Assembly (NCBI GenBank): GCA_002411015.1 | Contig: DHPY01000066.1 | Span: 1 to 61,544, forward strand | Reading direction: 5' to 3' | From: Armatimonadetes bacterium UBA5352 | GTDB lineage: Bacteria; Armatimonadota; Zipacnadia; Zipacnadales; UBA5352 | DNA length: 61,544 nucleotides | In this document: positions 7,523 to 20,755 of the stretch, piece by piece | Layout of the letters: each line of letters opens with the position of its first letter | How positions within the stretch are numbered: the stretch's first letter is position 1 | The notes under the pieces: generated by a model | The model's input: only the letters and a program-made list of their open reading frames with translations | Told to the model about the DNA's origin: nothing | The model's database searches: none | Position numbers and translations under genes: made by a program

Positions 7523-10500
7523 ATGGCCGAGAAACAGCCAAGGCTGCCGGAATCGCGTCCGCTGTCGTATGACCCGGCGGCGCTTCCCGATCTGATCAGC
7601 ATCCAGACTGAGTCGTACAAGTGGTTTCTGGACAAGGGTCTCAAGGAGCTCTTCGACAGCTTCAGCCCGATAGAGGACTACACGGGCAATATCGCGCTTG
7701 AGTTCCTCGACTATACGATAGGCGCGCCCTCGCGGTCAATGACCGAGTGCCGCGAGCGCGACGCCACGTACGAAGCGCCACTGTATGTCAAGGTTCGGCT
7801 GATCAACAAAGAGATCCCCGAGATCACCGAGTCCGAAGTCTACCTCGGCGAGCTTCCGATCATGACCGATCGGGGCAAGTTCATCATCAACGGCGCCAAG
7901 CGTGTGGTTATCAGCCAGCTTGCGCGGTCGCCAGGTGTCTATTTCTCCGACACCATCGACTCCGCAGGCCGTGTGCGGTTCTCAGCCAAGGTCATCCCCG
8001 CGGATGGCGCCTGGCTTGAGATCGACACGGCCGCTAACGGCGTGATCAGCGTCAAGCTTGGTCAGACCCGCAAGTTCCCGGTGACCGCGCTCCTGCGCGC
8101 GCTGCAGTGGCTTGAGACCGATCCTGTCGAGGGCGTACCGCCCACCGGCACCGATGAGGAGATTCTCTACGCCTTCGGCAAGGAGGAGACGGTTGACCTC
8201 AAGGCGCTCATCAAGCACATTGAGGAGCGCGAGGCCGAGGCGCTGCCGGGCATCGAAGCGCACGATGAGTACTTTGCGATGCGCACGCTGACCGATCCCG
8301 ATGGCGAGGTCCTCGCCGACGCGTGGGAGGCGCTGGAGGTTGACGCGCTTAAGAAGCTGGCGAGTATGGGCATGAAGACGCTCAACGTGATTCGCGCGCC
8401 CTTTGAGCTGCGAGCAACACTTGAGGACGACGAGAGCGCGAACTCCGAACAGGGGCTGCTTGAGGTCTACCGGAAGATCCGCCCCGGTGACCCGCCCACC
8501 GTGGAGAGCGCCGAGTCGCTGCTGCACAGCTACTTCTTCGACGTGAAGCGCTACGATCTGTCTCGCGTCGGCCGCTACAAGATGAACCGCAAGCTCGGGG
8601 TCAGTGTGGACGCCGAGGACCGGACGCTCACGCGCCAGGACGTCGTGGCGATGGTGAGTTACCTGCTCGGTCTGCCTCGCGACGAGGGCGACGTGGATGA
8701 CATTGACCACCTGCAGAACAAGCGCGTCCGCGCGGTCGGTGAGCTGCTGCAGAGCCAGTTGCGCACCGGCTTCATGCGGACCGAGCGCGTGGCGAAGGAG
8801 CGCATGACGTCCATGGACCCGGAGGAGATGGTCCCGGGCAACGTCATCTCCACCAAGCCCATCTCGGCCGCCATCAACAGCTTCTTCGGCTCCGGTCAAC
8901 TCTCGCAGTTCATGGACGAGGTGAACCCGCTCTCGGAGCTGTCGCATACGAGGCGTGTATCGGCGCTGGGTCCCGGCGGCTTGAGCAAGCAGAGCGCCAA
9001 GCTCGAGGTCCGCGACGTGCACCACTCGCACTACGGGCGGATCTGCCCTGTGCAGAGCCCGGAAGGCCAGCTCGTGGGTCTCACCGGGTACCTTGCGCTG
9101 CACGCGCGGCTCAACGAGTTCGGCTTCCTGCAGGCCCCTTACCGCAAGGTAAAGGACGGCATGCCGACCGACGAGGTCGAGTACATGACGGCCGACGAGG
9201 AGGAGCGCTTCTACATTGCCTCCGCCTCCGCGACTCGCGACGGCTCGGGCCGGCTCTCCGGCTCGATCAACTGCCGCTACAGGGGCCGTTTCGTGCCGCG
9301 CCAGCCTGAAGAGGTTGACTACATCGACTACTCGGCGTCCCAGGTCTTCTCGGTCGCGGCCGGGCTGATCCCGTTCCTGGAGCACGACGACGCGGTCCGC
9401 GCGCTGGCAGGCTCGAACATGGAGCGCCAGGCGGTGCCGCTGATCAAGACGATTGCCCCGTGGGTTCGTTCAGGCCTCGAGCATCGTGCCGCCATGGACT
9501 CAGGCGTCGTCGCGATCGCGAGGAAGGACGGCCGCGTGATCGAGTCGACCGCGAATCGCGTGGTCGTCGAATACGTGGACGGCGAGAAGGACCATTTCGA
9601 GCTCGAGAACTTCATGCGGACAAACATGGGTACCTGTGTCACCTCCCATCGCCTGGTGCGTGCGGGCGACATGGTGAAGGCAGGTCAGGCCCTTGCGGAT
9701 GGTCCGTCCACTGAGAACGGGTACCTGGCGCTCGGTCATGACCTGCGCGTCTGCTTCGTTCCGTGGGAGGGCTACAATTTCGAGGACTCCATGGTCATCA
9801 GCGAACGTTTGCTGCATGACGATGAACTGACCTCCATCCATATTGAGAAGTACGAGTGTGAGGCCCGGGACACGAAGCTCGGTCCCGAAGAGATCACCCG
9901 CGATATCCCGAACGTCGGCGACGATGCGTTGGCCGACCTGGACGCGACCGGCGTTGTGCGCATTGGCGCGCAGGTGCGGGCGGAGGATATCCTCGTCGGC
10001 AAGGTTGCTCCGAAGGGCAAGTCGGAGCTGACGGCCGAAGAGAAGCTGGTCATCGCGATCTTCGGCAAGAAGGCTGAGGAGATGCGCGACGTGTCACTTC
10101 GCGTGCCACACGGCGAGAAGGGCATCGTCATCGACATGAAGATCTTCTCGCGGCACAAGTACTCCTGCCGGGCCTGCGGGATCACTCATGACTTCGGCAA
10201 GCAGCCTGAGCATGAGCGCTGCCCCCGGTGCGATGGGAAGCTCGAGAAGCTCCCGGGCGACGAGCTCAAGCCGGGCGTGAACCAGCTTGTGCGGGTCTTC
10301 GTCGCCCAGCGGCGCAAGATCATGGTGGGCGACAAGCTCACCGGGCGCCATGGGAATAAGGGGATCATCTCCCGAATTCTCCCGCTGGAGGATATGCCCT
10401 ACACGGCCGATGGCCGGCCTGTGGACATCTGTCTGAACCCGATGACGGTTCCGTCACGTATGAACATCGGACAGATCATGGAGACGCATCTTGGCCTGAT

Positions 10501-11329
10501 CGCGCACGAGAGCGGGCAGGAGTACGTTACGCCCATCTTCGAGGGGATCACCGCCGAGGACATCATGGAGGGCATGGCGGCGCTTTCGATCCGGCAGAAG
10601 CGCGAGGCGCTGGTCAAGTATGCGGACTGCGAGCTGAACCACTTCGGAGAGGTCGTGGATGCTTCGAGGCTCGATGCGACCACGCTCGAGGGGCTCGAGA
10701 GCCAGCTCACCGACCAGTTCGCGCGGTTCGAGCCGGCTGAGCTTGAGAAGCTCGCCGAGTGGCTGGGCGTGGACGAGCAGGCATGGTCGCGCGCAACCGG
10801 CCGCAAGGCGTATGAGCTGCTGGCTGAGGCCGCATGCGCCAATGCCTACCAGCGTGCTGAGCTTGAGGCGGAGACCGGGAAGACGTGGTTGTATGACGGT
10901 CGCACCGGAGAGACCTTCAACCAGCCGGTGATGGTCGGGTACATGCACATCCTGAAGCTTCTGCAGCTCGTTGAGGACAAGATTCATGCCCGGTCCACGG
11001 GTCCGTACTCGCTGATTACCCAGCAACCGCTGGGCGGTAAGGCTCAGTTCGGTGGACAGCGGTTCGGCGAGATGGAGGTCTGGGCGCTTGAGGCGTACGG
11101 CGCCGCGAACTGCCTGCAGGAGATGCTCACGGTCAAGTCCGACGATGTGGCCGGACGCGTCGCGACCTACGAGGCCATCGTCAAGGACCAGAACATCGAG
11201 GAGCCGGGAGTCCCGGAGGCGTTCAAGATCCTGGTGAACGAGATGAGGGCGCTGGCTCTTGATGTCGCGATCGCCGATGACGATGGCGAATTGCTCGACA
11301 TCAGCTCAAGCACGGGCGACCTGCGCTAG
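7523..11329 (+). CDS. rpoB: DNA-directed RNA polymerase subunit beta
   Basis: RpoB forms half of the active-site cleft of RNA polymerase. The 1268-residue chain has the rifampicin region FFGSGQLSQFMDEVNPL from F454, the block WEGYNFEDSMVISE, GKVAPKGKSELTAEEKL, VGDKLTGRHGNKG and the C-terminal GKAQFGGQRFGEMEVWALE. Rifampicin-contact residues Q, D, H and S are of the sensitive type. A Cys4 cluster (C882, C885, C900, C903) interrupts the chain just before DELKPGVNQLVRVFV, where E. coli has its large insert. The usual CPIETPEGPN block reads CPVQSPEGQL (508-517). About 100 extra residues precede LYDGRTGE (1123). The ATG at 7523 has GAGGAGG 9 nt upstream and is preferred to a TTG at 7517. rplKAJL, its frequent neighbours, are absent here. 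Confidence 0.98.
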   Translation: MAEKQPRLPESRPLSYDPAALPDLISIQTESYKWFLDKGLKELFDSFSPIEDYTGNIALEFLDYTIGAPSRSMTECRERDATYEAPLYVKVRLINKEIPEITESEVYLGELPIMTDRGKFIINGAKRVVISQLARSPGVYFSDTIDSAGRVRFSAKVIPADGAWLEIDTAANGVISVKLGQTRKFPVTALLRALQWLETDPVEGVPPTGTDEEILYAFGKEETVDLKALIKHIEEREAEALPGIEAHDEYFAMRTLTDPDGEVLADAWEALEVDALKKLASMGMKTLNVIRAPFELRATLEDDESANSEQGLLEVYRKIRPGDPPTVESAESLLHSYFFDVKRYDLSRVGRYKMNRKLGVSVDAEDRTLTRQDVVAMVSYLLGLPRDEGDVDDIDHLQNKRVRAVGELLQSQLRTGFMRTERVAKERMTSMDPEEMVPGNVISTKPISAAINSFFGSGQLSQFMDEVNPLSELSHTRRVSALGPGGLSKQSAKLEVRDVHHSHYGRICPVQSPEGQLVGLTGYLALHARLNEFGFLQAPYRKVKDGMPTDEVEYMTADEEERFYIASASATRDGSGRLSGSINCRYRGRFVPRQPEEVDYIDYSASQVFSVAAGLIPFLEHDDAVRALAGSNMERQAVPLIKTIAPWVRSGLEHRAAMDSGVVAIARKDGRVIESTANRVVVEYVDGEKDHFELENFMRTNMGTCVTSHRLVRAGDMVKAGQALADGPSTENGYLALGHDLRVCFVPWEGYNFEDSMVISERLLHDDELTSIHIEKYECEARDTKLGPEEITRDIPNVGDDALADLDATGVVRIGAQVRAEDILVGKVAPKGKSELTAEEKLVIAIFGKKAEEMRDVSLRVPHGEKGIVIDMKIFSRHKYSCRACGITHDFGKQPEHERCPRCDGKLEKLPGDELKPGVNQLVRVFVAQRRKIMVGDKLTGRHGNKGIISRILPLEDMPYTADGRPVDICLNPMTVPSRMNIGQIMETHLGLIAHESGQEYVTPIFEGITAEDIMEGMAALSIRQKREALVKYADCELNHFGEVVDASRLDATTLEGLESQLTDQFARFEPAELEKLAEWLGVDEQAWSRATGRKAYELLAEAACANAYQRAELEAETGKTWLYDGRTGETFNQPVMVGYMHILKLLQLVEDKIHARSTGPYSLITQQPLGGKAQFGGQRFGEMEVWALEAYGAANCLQEMLTVKSDDVAGRVATYEAIVKDQNIEEPGVPEAFKILVNEMRALALDVAIADDDGELLDISSSTGDLR

Positions 11330-11449
11330 GAGGCGCCGGCGGTTGGGCGTGCTTGATGCGCCAGACAGGCTGCGGGGACACACACAGAGCGATAACGTCG
11401 CCGGGACAGCTTCGGCGGCCGCAGATACAATTTCGGGAGGCGATCGATA

Positions 11450-16081
<4,632 letters not shown>

Positions 16082-16101
16082 CCGACGCGACAGCATGACA
16101 C

Positions 16102-16130
16102 GGGGCCGCCGGACGCCTTCAGGCGGCCCC
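16102..16130 (+). terminator. Hairpin after rpoC, possible terminator
   Basis: Arms GGGGCCGCC (16102-16110) and GGCGGCCCC (16122-16130) form a stable stem with an 11-nt loop, but no T-tract follows. It could be a weak or factor-assisted terminator of rpoBC. Confidence 0.4.
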
Positions 16131-16196
16131 GATGCACGCCTTGCAGAAGAACTCGTTGCGCTGCCGGAAAAAGATGGAGAATCGGTCGGACTCGCC

Positions 16197-16225
16197 TTGA
16201 CTCACCGGGGCCTTTATCCTATACT
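16197..16225 (+). promoter_or_regulatory. Strong sigma-70-type promoter for the rpsL operon
   Basis: TTGACT at 16197-16202, 17 nt, and TATACT at 16220-16225. It lies about 330 nt upstream of the rpsL start and so produces a long leader. Confidence 0.85.
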
Positions 16226-16553
16226 TACATCTCGCTGCTGGGACAAGCGGGTTACACACCGCATCCAGAGATACGTGACCTCGAACTGTCCGAGCGGGTA
16301 GTGCTGTGGGGGACTGGAAAACCTGGGCTGGCTTGCGACGCATTTCGTGACCGGCCACCGCACCAAGGGGCGTACGGCTACGTCGAAGATATCTCCGAAC
16401 CACTGACACCGCTGACGGCGGTTGTCGAAGATCGGTGGATTCTCTGCTGGCCCCTCTGGTGCGAGGGGCCTTTTGCGTCTTTGCGGTTCGGGTATCAGAG
16501 CCGGAAGCAGCACAGTTGGGACGCAGGTGCGCCCCATTGAAAGGGAGCGAAGC
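16226..16553 (+). promoter_or_regulatory. Structured rpsL leader, candidate attenuator or leader ncRNA
   Basis: From the expected transcription start near 16232 to the terminator at 16449-16482 there is about 220-250 nt with no supported reading frame. Local hairpins can be drawn, for example GACACCGC/GGCGGTTGTC around 16406-16427 nested in CCAC/GGTGG. About 70 nt then lead to the rpsL start, with GGGAG just upstream. It is not recognised as 6S RNA, RNase P RNA, tmRNA or a known riboswitch. It may be an autoregulated ribosomal-protein leader or an independent short transcript. Confidence 0.5.
16449..16482 (+). terminator. Intrinsic terminator inside the rpsL leader
   Basis: Arms GGCCCCTC (16449-16456) and GAGGGGCC (16463-16470), a 6-nt loop, then TTTTGCGTCTTT. 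It stands between the promoter at 16197 and rpsL, so readthrough or antitermination is needed for expression from that promoter. Confidence 0.8.
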
Positions 16554-16964
16554 ATGCCTACGATCAATCAGCTCGTGCGTAAGGGCCGCGAGAAGAAGGA
16601 TAAGAAGGTCAAGGCGCCTGCGCTCAAGTTCAGCTGGAACTCGATCAAGCGCAAGAGCAGGCGGATCGAGGGCTCGCCACAGCGCCGTGGGGTCGTGACA
16701 CGCGTCTGGGCTCAGACGCCAAAGAAGCCGAACTCCGCGCTGCGCAAGGTCTGCCGCGTCCGGCTCTTCAACCGCCAGGAGGTCACCGCGTACATCCCCG
16801 GTGAGGGCCACAACGTGGCGCCTCACAGCATCGTCCTCGTTCGGGGCGGTCGCGTGAAGGACCTCAACTCGGTGAAGTACCACGTGGTTCGCGGCACCCT
16901 CGACGTTGCGGGTGTCTCCGATCGCCGCCAGGCTCGCTCCAAATACGGCACCAAGCGTCCGTAG
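16554..16964 (+). CDS. rpsL: 30S ribosomal protein S12
   Basis: S12 lies at the decoding centre. The 136-residue product contains TPKKPNSALRK, with the streptomycin-associated lysines at 57-58, and PGEGHN. It has the longer N-terminal insert also seen in Bacillus (KFSWNSIKRKSRRI, 25-38). The second decoding loop reads RGGRVKDLNSVKYH: N105-S106 replace the almost universal Pro-Gly after KDL, while D103, the usual methylthiolation site, is kept. The ATG at 16554 was chosen because it gives the canonical MPTINQLVRKG; the longer frame upstream runs into the terminator hairpin. Confidence 0.97.
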   Translation: MPTINQLVRKGREKKDKKVKAPALKFSWNSIKRKSRRIEGSPQRRGVVTRVWAQTPKKPNSALRKVCRVRLFNRQEVTAYIPGEGHNVAPHSIVLVRGGRVKDLNSVKYHVVRGTLDVAGVSDRRQARSKYGTKRP

Positions 16965-17077
16965 GAGCTCTCGGCCGCTTCGGCGGCCTGCTGCGATTGA
17001 CGTGCCGGCTGCGGCTGGCCCGCGGCCGGCGGCGGTGACAGGGAATGCCGTGCGCGTTTCGAAAGAGGTGCATCCGA

Positions 17078-17548
17078 TTGCCCAGGAAGGGCCCAGCTCC
17101 CAAGCGTCAGCTCAAGCCGGATGAAGTCTTTGGCAGCCGGCTGGTCTCCCGCTTCATCAACAAGATCCTGATGGGCGGCCGTAAGTCCGCCGCAGAGAGG
17201 ATATTCTACGGCGCGCTGCAGCTCGTAGGCGAGCGCACCGGCGAGAACCCGCTGGTTGTGCTACGCAACGCGATGCGCAATGTCATGCCGACTCTTGAGG
17301 TTCGCCCCCGCCGCGTCGGTGGCGCGACCTATCAGGTTCCGGTCGAGGTTGACACCCGCCGCCAGCTCACGCTCACGGTCCGCTGGATGGTTAGCGCAAT
17401 GCGCGCCCGCGGCGAGCGGACAGCCATGGAGCGCATGGCCGGCGAGATCCTCGACGCCGCCAATCGTGAGGGTGCCTCGGTCCGCAGGCGCGAAGAGATG
17501 CACCGCATGGCCGAAGCCAACAAGGCCTACTCGCACTACCGCTGGTAG
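17078..17548 (+). CDS. rpsG: 30S ribosomal protein S7
   Basis: S7 nucleates assembly of the 30S head on 16S rRNA. The TTG start at 17078 gives MPRKGPAPKR and 156 residues, the usual length, with AGGTG 7 nt upstream. The in-frame upstream part is not S7-like. Conserved blocks are RFINKILMGGRKSAAERI, NAMRNVMPTLEVRPRRVGG and AMERMAGEILDAANREG. A GC-rich hairpin (GGCCGC-TTC-GGCGGCC near 16981) sits in the rpsL-rpsG spacer, the site where S7 represses the str operon in E. coli; whether it acts that way here is unknown. Confidence 0.96.
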   Translation: MPRKGPAPKRQLKPDEVFGSRLVSRFINKILMGGRKSAAERIFYGALQLVGERTGENPLVVLRNAMRNVMPTLEVRPRRVGGATYQVPVEVDTRRQLTLTVRWMVSAMRARGERTAMERMAGEILDAANREGASVRRREEMHRMAEANKAYSHYRW

Positions 17549-17638
17549 TCAGAGCGGCCCGCTGCGCCCGTCTGGTCCGACCAGGATCAAGCCGCGCTTT
17601 TCACATAGACGTCGCTTAAGCGTTCAGGAGAATGTTAC

Positions 17639-19705
17639 GTGTCGTTTGAGACCGAGCTGCGAGCAACTAGGAATATCGGCTTCGCCGCCCACATAGATGC
17701 GGGGAAGACCACCACCAGCGAGCGCATCCTGTTCTACACAGGCAGAGTGCATCGCATGGGTGAGGTCCATGACGGCGACGCGACGATGGACTGGATGCCC
17801 CAGGAGATGGAGCGGGGGATCACCATCACCTCCGCAGCCACGACCTGCCACTGGAAGGACCATCGGATCAACATCATCGACACTCCCGGGCACGTGGACT
17901 TCACCGTGGAGGTCGAGCGATCGCTGCGCGTGCTCGACGGCGTCTGCATCATCTTCTGCGCCGTGGGCGGCGTGCAGCCGCAGTCTGAGACAGTCTGGCG
18001 GCAGGCGACGAAGTACAACGTCCCGCGCCTCGCCTTCGTGAACAAGATGGACCGCATCGGCGCGGACTTTCACGATGTGCTGCACCAGATGCGCCAGCGG
18101 CTCGGCGCCGAGGCTGTCGCGATCCAGCTTCCCATCGGGAACGAGGAGAATTTCCGTGGGGTCGTCGACCTTGTCGAGGCGCGAGCATGGGAGTTCCCGG
18201 AGGACGGGGACATCCGTCCCGCGGAGATCGAGATCCCGGAGAAGATGCGCGAGATGGTGGACGCCTTCCGCGAGCATCTGATCGTGAGCCTCGCGGATAT
18301 CAACCCGGCGCTCGAGGAGAAGTACTTCGAGGGTGAGGAGCCCACGATCGAGGAGATGTGGGAGGCGATCCGCGCCGCGACGGTCGCCGGTATCATCGTC
18401 CCGGTGTTGTGCGGCTCGTCGTTCAAGAACAAGGGCATTCAGCTTCTGCTCGACGCAATCGTGCGCTACCTGCCGTCGCCTCTGGATGTGCCTCCCGTCG
18501 TGGGAACGCATCCATCTACCGGCGCGGAGGAGACACGTGCGCCCGAGGTCTCCGAGCCGTTCAGCGCGTTGGCCTTCAAGGTAGCTGTTGACCCGTTCGT
18601 GGGCCATATCACCTACATCCGCTGCTACTCGGGTACGGCGAAGGTGGGCGAGCGGGTACTGAACGCGGACAGCGGCCGCAAGCAGCGCATCCAGCGCCTC
18701 CTCAGGATGCACGCGAATCGGCGCGAGGAGATAGATCAGATCGCCGCTGGCGACATTGTCGCGGCAGTCGGCCTAGACCAGACAACCACCGGCGACACGA
18801 TCTGCGCGGAGAGCCACCCGCTGGTTCTGGAGCGTCCGATCTTTCCTGAGCCGGTTATCCAGATGGTGATCGAGCCCAGGTCGCAGGCGGATGAGGACAA
18901 GCTCGGGGCAGCCCTCGCGCGGTTGACCATGGAGGACCCGACCCTTCGGATCGAGGTGGATCGCGAGACGGGGCAGCAGCTCCTGTCCGGTATGGGCGAG
19001 TTGCACCTGGAGGTCATCGTTGACCGCCTGAAGCGCGAGTTTGGTGTGGAGGCCAATGTCGGCCGCCCGCGCGTGGCCTACCGCGAGACGATCCGGCAGG
19101 CATCGACAGGAGAGGGGCGCTTCGTGCGGCAGACTGGCGGCCGCGGGCAGTACGGGCACGTGAAGCTCGAGCTGGAGCCGATCGATACTGAGGAGCGGCT
19201 GGAATATGAGGACGCCGCCAAGGGCGACGAGATTCCGCTCGACTTCCGTGGCGGAGTGAAGGCCGGGATTGAGGAAGCGATGGGGGCGGGGGCGCTGGGT
19301 GGCTATCCGGCGGTGGGCGTTCGGTGCCGGATCACGGGCGGCTCGTTCCACGAGGTTGACTCGTCGGATATCGCCTACAAGATCGCTGCCGGGATGGCCT
19401 TCCAGGATGCCTTTGGCCGCGGGAAGCCCGTGCTGCTTGAGCCGGTGATGCTGGCGGAGGTCGTCACGCCCGATCAGTACTTCGGCGATGTGATCAATGA
19501 CCTCACGACGCGGCGCGCGCAGATCGTTGAGGTCACCTCGGCAGCGGGCGATTCGAAGACAATTGAGCTACGCGTTCCGCTGGCGAACATGTTCGGCTAC
19601 GCGACAGCGCTGCGCTCGCTGACACAGGGCAGGGCCACGTACAGCATGGAGCCGCACTCGTATGAGCCGGTTCCGGCGGAACAGCAGCGGGAGATATTGG
19701 GCTGA
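17639..19705 (+). CDS. fusA: Elongation factor G
   Basis: The translocation GTPase of the ribosome. The 688-residue product has all canonical G motifs: AHIDAGKTT (G1), the switch I block ERGITITSAATT, DTPGHVDF with the catalytic His (G3) and NKMD (G4). Domain IV has GGRGQYGHV. The GTG start is fixed by AGGAG 8 nt upstream. It is the standard EF-G of the genome, in contrast with the divergent paralogue at 25267. It is followed by rpsJ after only 47 nt, with no tuf between. Confidence 0.98.
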   Translation: MSFETELRATRNIGFAAHIDAGKTTTSERILFYTGRVHRMGEVHDGDATMDWMPQEMERGITITSAATTCHWKDHRINIIDTPGHVDFTVEVERSLRVLDGVCIIFCAVGGVQPQSETVWRQATKYNVPRLAFVNKMDRIGADFHDVLHQMRQRLGAEAVAIQLPIGNEENFRGVVDLVEARAWEFPEDGDIRPAEIEIPEKMREMVDAFREHLIVSLADINPALEEKYFEGEEPTIEEMWEAIRAATVAGIIVPVLCGSSFKNKGIQLLLDAIVRYLPSPLDVPPVVGTHPSTGAEETRAPEVSEPFSALAFKVAVDPFVGHITYIRCYSGTAKVGERVLNADSGRKQRIQRLLRMHANRREEIDQIAAGDIVAAVGLDQTTTGDTICAESHPLVLERPIFPEPVIQMVIEPRSQADEDKLGAALARLTMEDPTLRIEVDRETGQQLLSGMGELHLEVIVDRLKREFGVEANVGRPRVAYRETIRQASTGEGRFVRQTGGRGQYGHVKLELEPIDTEERLEYEDAAKGDEIPLDFRGGVKAGIEEAMGAGALGGYPAVGVRCRITGGSFHEVDSSDIAYKIAAGMAFQDAFGRGKPVLLEPVMLAEVVTPDQYFGDVINDLTTRRAQIVEVTSAAGDSKTIELRVPLANMFGYATALRSLTQGRATYSMEPHSYEPVPAEQQREILG

Positions 19706-19752
19706 GACTCGACGGAAGATCCATGGGCCGGAGGGCCCGGAGGTAGCATCCG

Positions 19753-20079
19753 ATGGCCAACGCAAACAAGATCAGGATCAGGCTGAAGGCATTCGATCAC
19801 AAGCTGCTTGATCGCTCGACGCAGAAGATCGTTGAGACCGCGGAGCGGACAGGCGCACGTGTGTCGGGCCCGATCCCGCTGCCGACGAAGAAGCACGTCC
19901 ACTGCGTGGTAAAGCCGACCGCACTTGGTCGGGCGACGCGCACGATGGAGCACTTCGAGATGCGCGTACACAAGCGGCTCATCGACATTCTGGACTCGAC
20001 GACGCGCACCGTTGATGCGCTGATGAAGCTTGACCTGCCGGGCGGCGTGGACGTCGCCATCAAGACATACACCCAGTGA
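19753..20079 (+). CDS. rpsJ: 30S ribosomal protein S10
   Basis: S10 (NusE) is both a 30S head protein and a transcription antitermination partner of NusB/NusG. The 108-residue product has IRIRLKAFDHKLLDRST, GPIPLPTKKHVHCVVKP and HFEMRVHKRLIDI, with a few extra C-terminal residues. GGAGG is 9 nt upstream. It opens the S10 cluster but has no separate promoter visible, so it is probably read through from fusA. Confidence 0.97.
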   Translation: MANANKIRIRLKAFDHKLLDRSTQKIVETAERTGARVSGPIPLPTKKHVHCVVKPTALGRATRTMEHFEMRVHKRLIDILDSTTRTVDALMKLDLPGGVDVAIKTYTQ

Positions 20080-20110
20080 AGCAACACGAGACGTTCGGTT
20101 GGTGACAGCA

Positions 20111-20755
20111 ATGCCGACAGGGCTTCTAGGAAAAAAGGTAGGGATGACGCGCATCTATGACGCGGATACCGGCGAAGCGATCCCGGTTACGGTCGTAGAG
20201 GCTGGTCCCTGCGTGGTCGTGCAGCGGAAGACCGTTGAGACCGACGGCTATGACGCCGTGCAACTCGGGTTCGAGCCCGTCAAGCACAGCAAGCTGAACT
20301 CGCCGCGGCTGGGGCACTTCCTGACCAAGGGTATGGAGCCACAGCGTCACCTGCGAGAGTTCGCGCTGCTGGTGGGCGAGGAACTTGAGCCCGGGGCGGC
20401 GGTCACGGTAGAGATGTTCCAGAAGGGCCAGTACGTGGAGGTAGCGGGGATCACCAAGGGCCACGGCTTCCAGGGCGGCATGAAGCGCTACGGCTTCCAC
20501 GGCGGCCCGGCCTCGCATGGCTCGAAGGTGCATCGCGCGCCGCAGTCCGCGGGCGCCACGGATGCGCAGCGGGTCTTCCCCGGCAAGCGCGGCCCCGGGC
20601 ACATGGGCGCGGCACGCCGCACCCAGAAGCGCCTGAAGGTCGTGGGCGTGGATGGTGAGCGCAACGTGCTGCTCATCCGGGGATCGGTCCCGGGTCCCAA
20701 TGGTGGCCTGCTCGAGATCAAGCATCAGGGCGGGGCCAGGGGAGGTAACAGGTAA
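20111..20755 (+). CDS. rplC: 50S ribosomal protein L3
   Basis: L3 starts 50S assembly near the peptidyl transferase centre. 214 residues: MPTGLLGKKVGMTRIYDADT at the start, and the conserved KGHGFQGGMKRYGFHGGPAS and PGKRGPGHMGAARRT loops, including the Gln methylated by PrmB in other bacteria. The Shine-Dalgarno (GGTGA) is weak. Its stop overlaps the rplD start by one base (TAATG). Confidence 0.97.
   Translation: MPTGLLGKKVGMTRIYDADTGEAIPVTVVEAGPCVVVQRKTVETDGYDAVQLGFEPVKHSKLNSPRLGHFLTKGMEPQRHLREFALLVGEELEPGAAVTVEMFQKGQYVEVAGITKGHGFQGGMKRYGFHGGPASHGSKVHRAPQSAGATDAQRVFPGKRGPGHMGAARRTQKRLKVVGVDGERNVLLIRGSVPGPNGGLLEIKHQGGARGGNR

Noticed and set aside
16226..16448. 6S RNA, RNase P RNA, tmRNA or a tRNA in the rpsL leader
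   Set aside because: No hallmark sequences (for example RNase P P4 core, tRNA T-loop) or an overall 6S-like hairpin could be traced.
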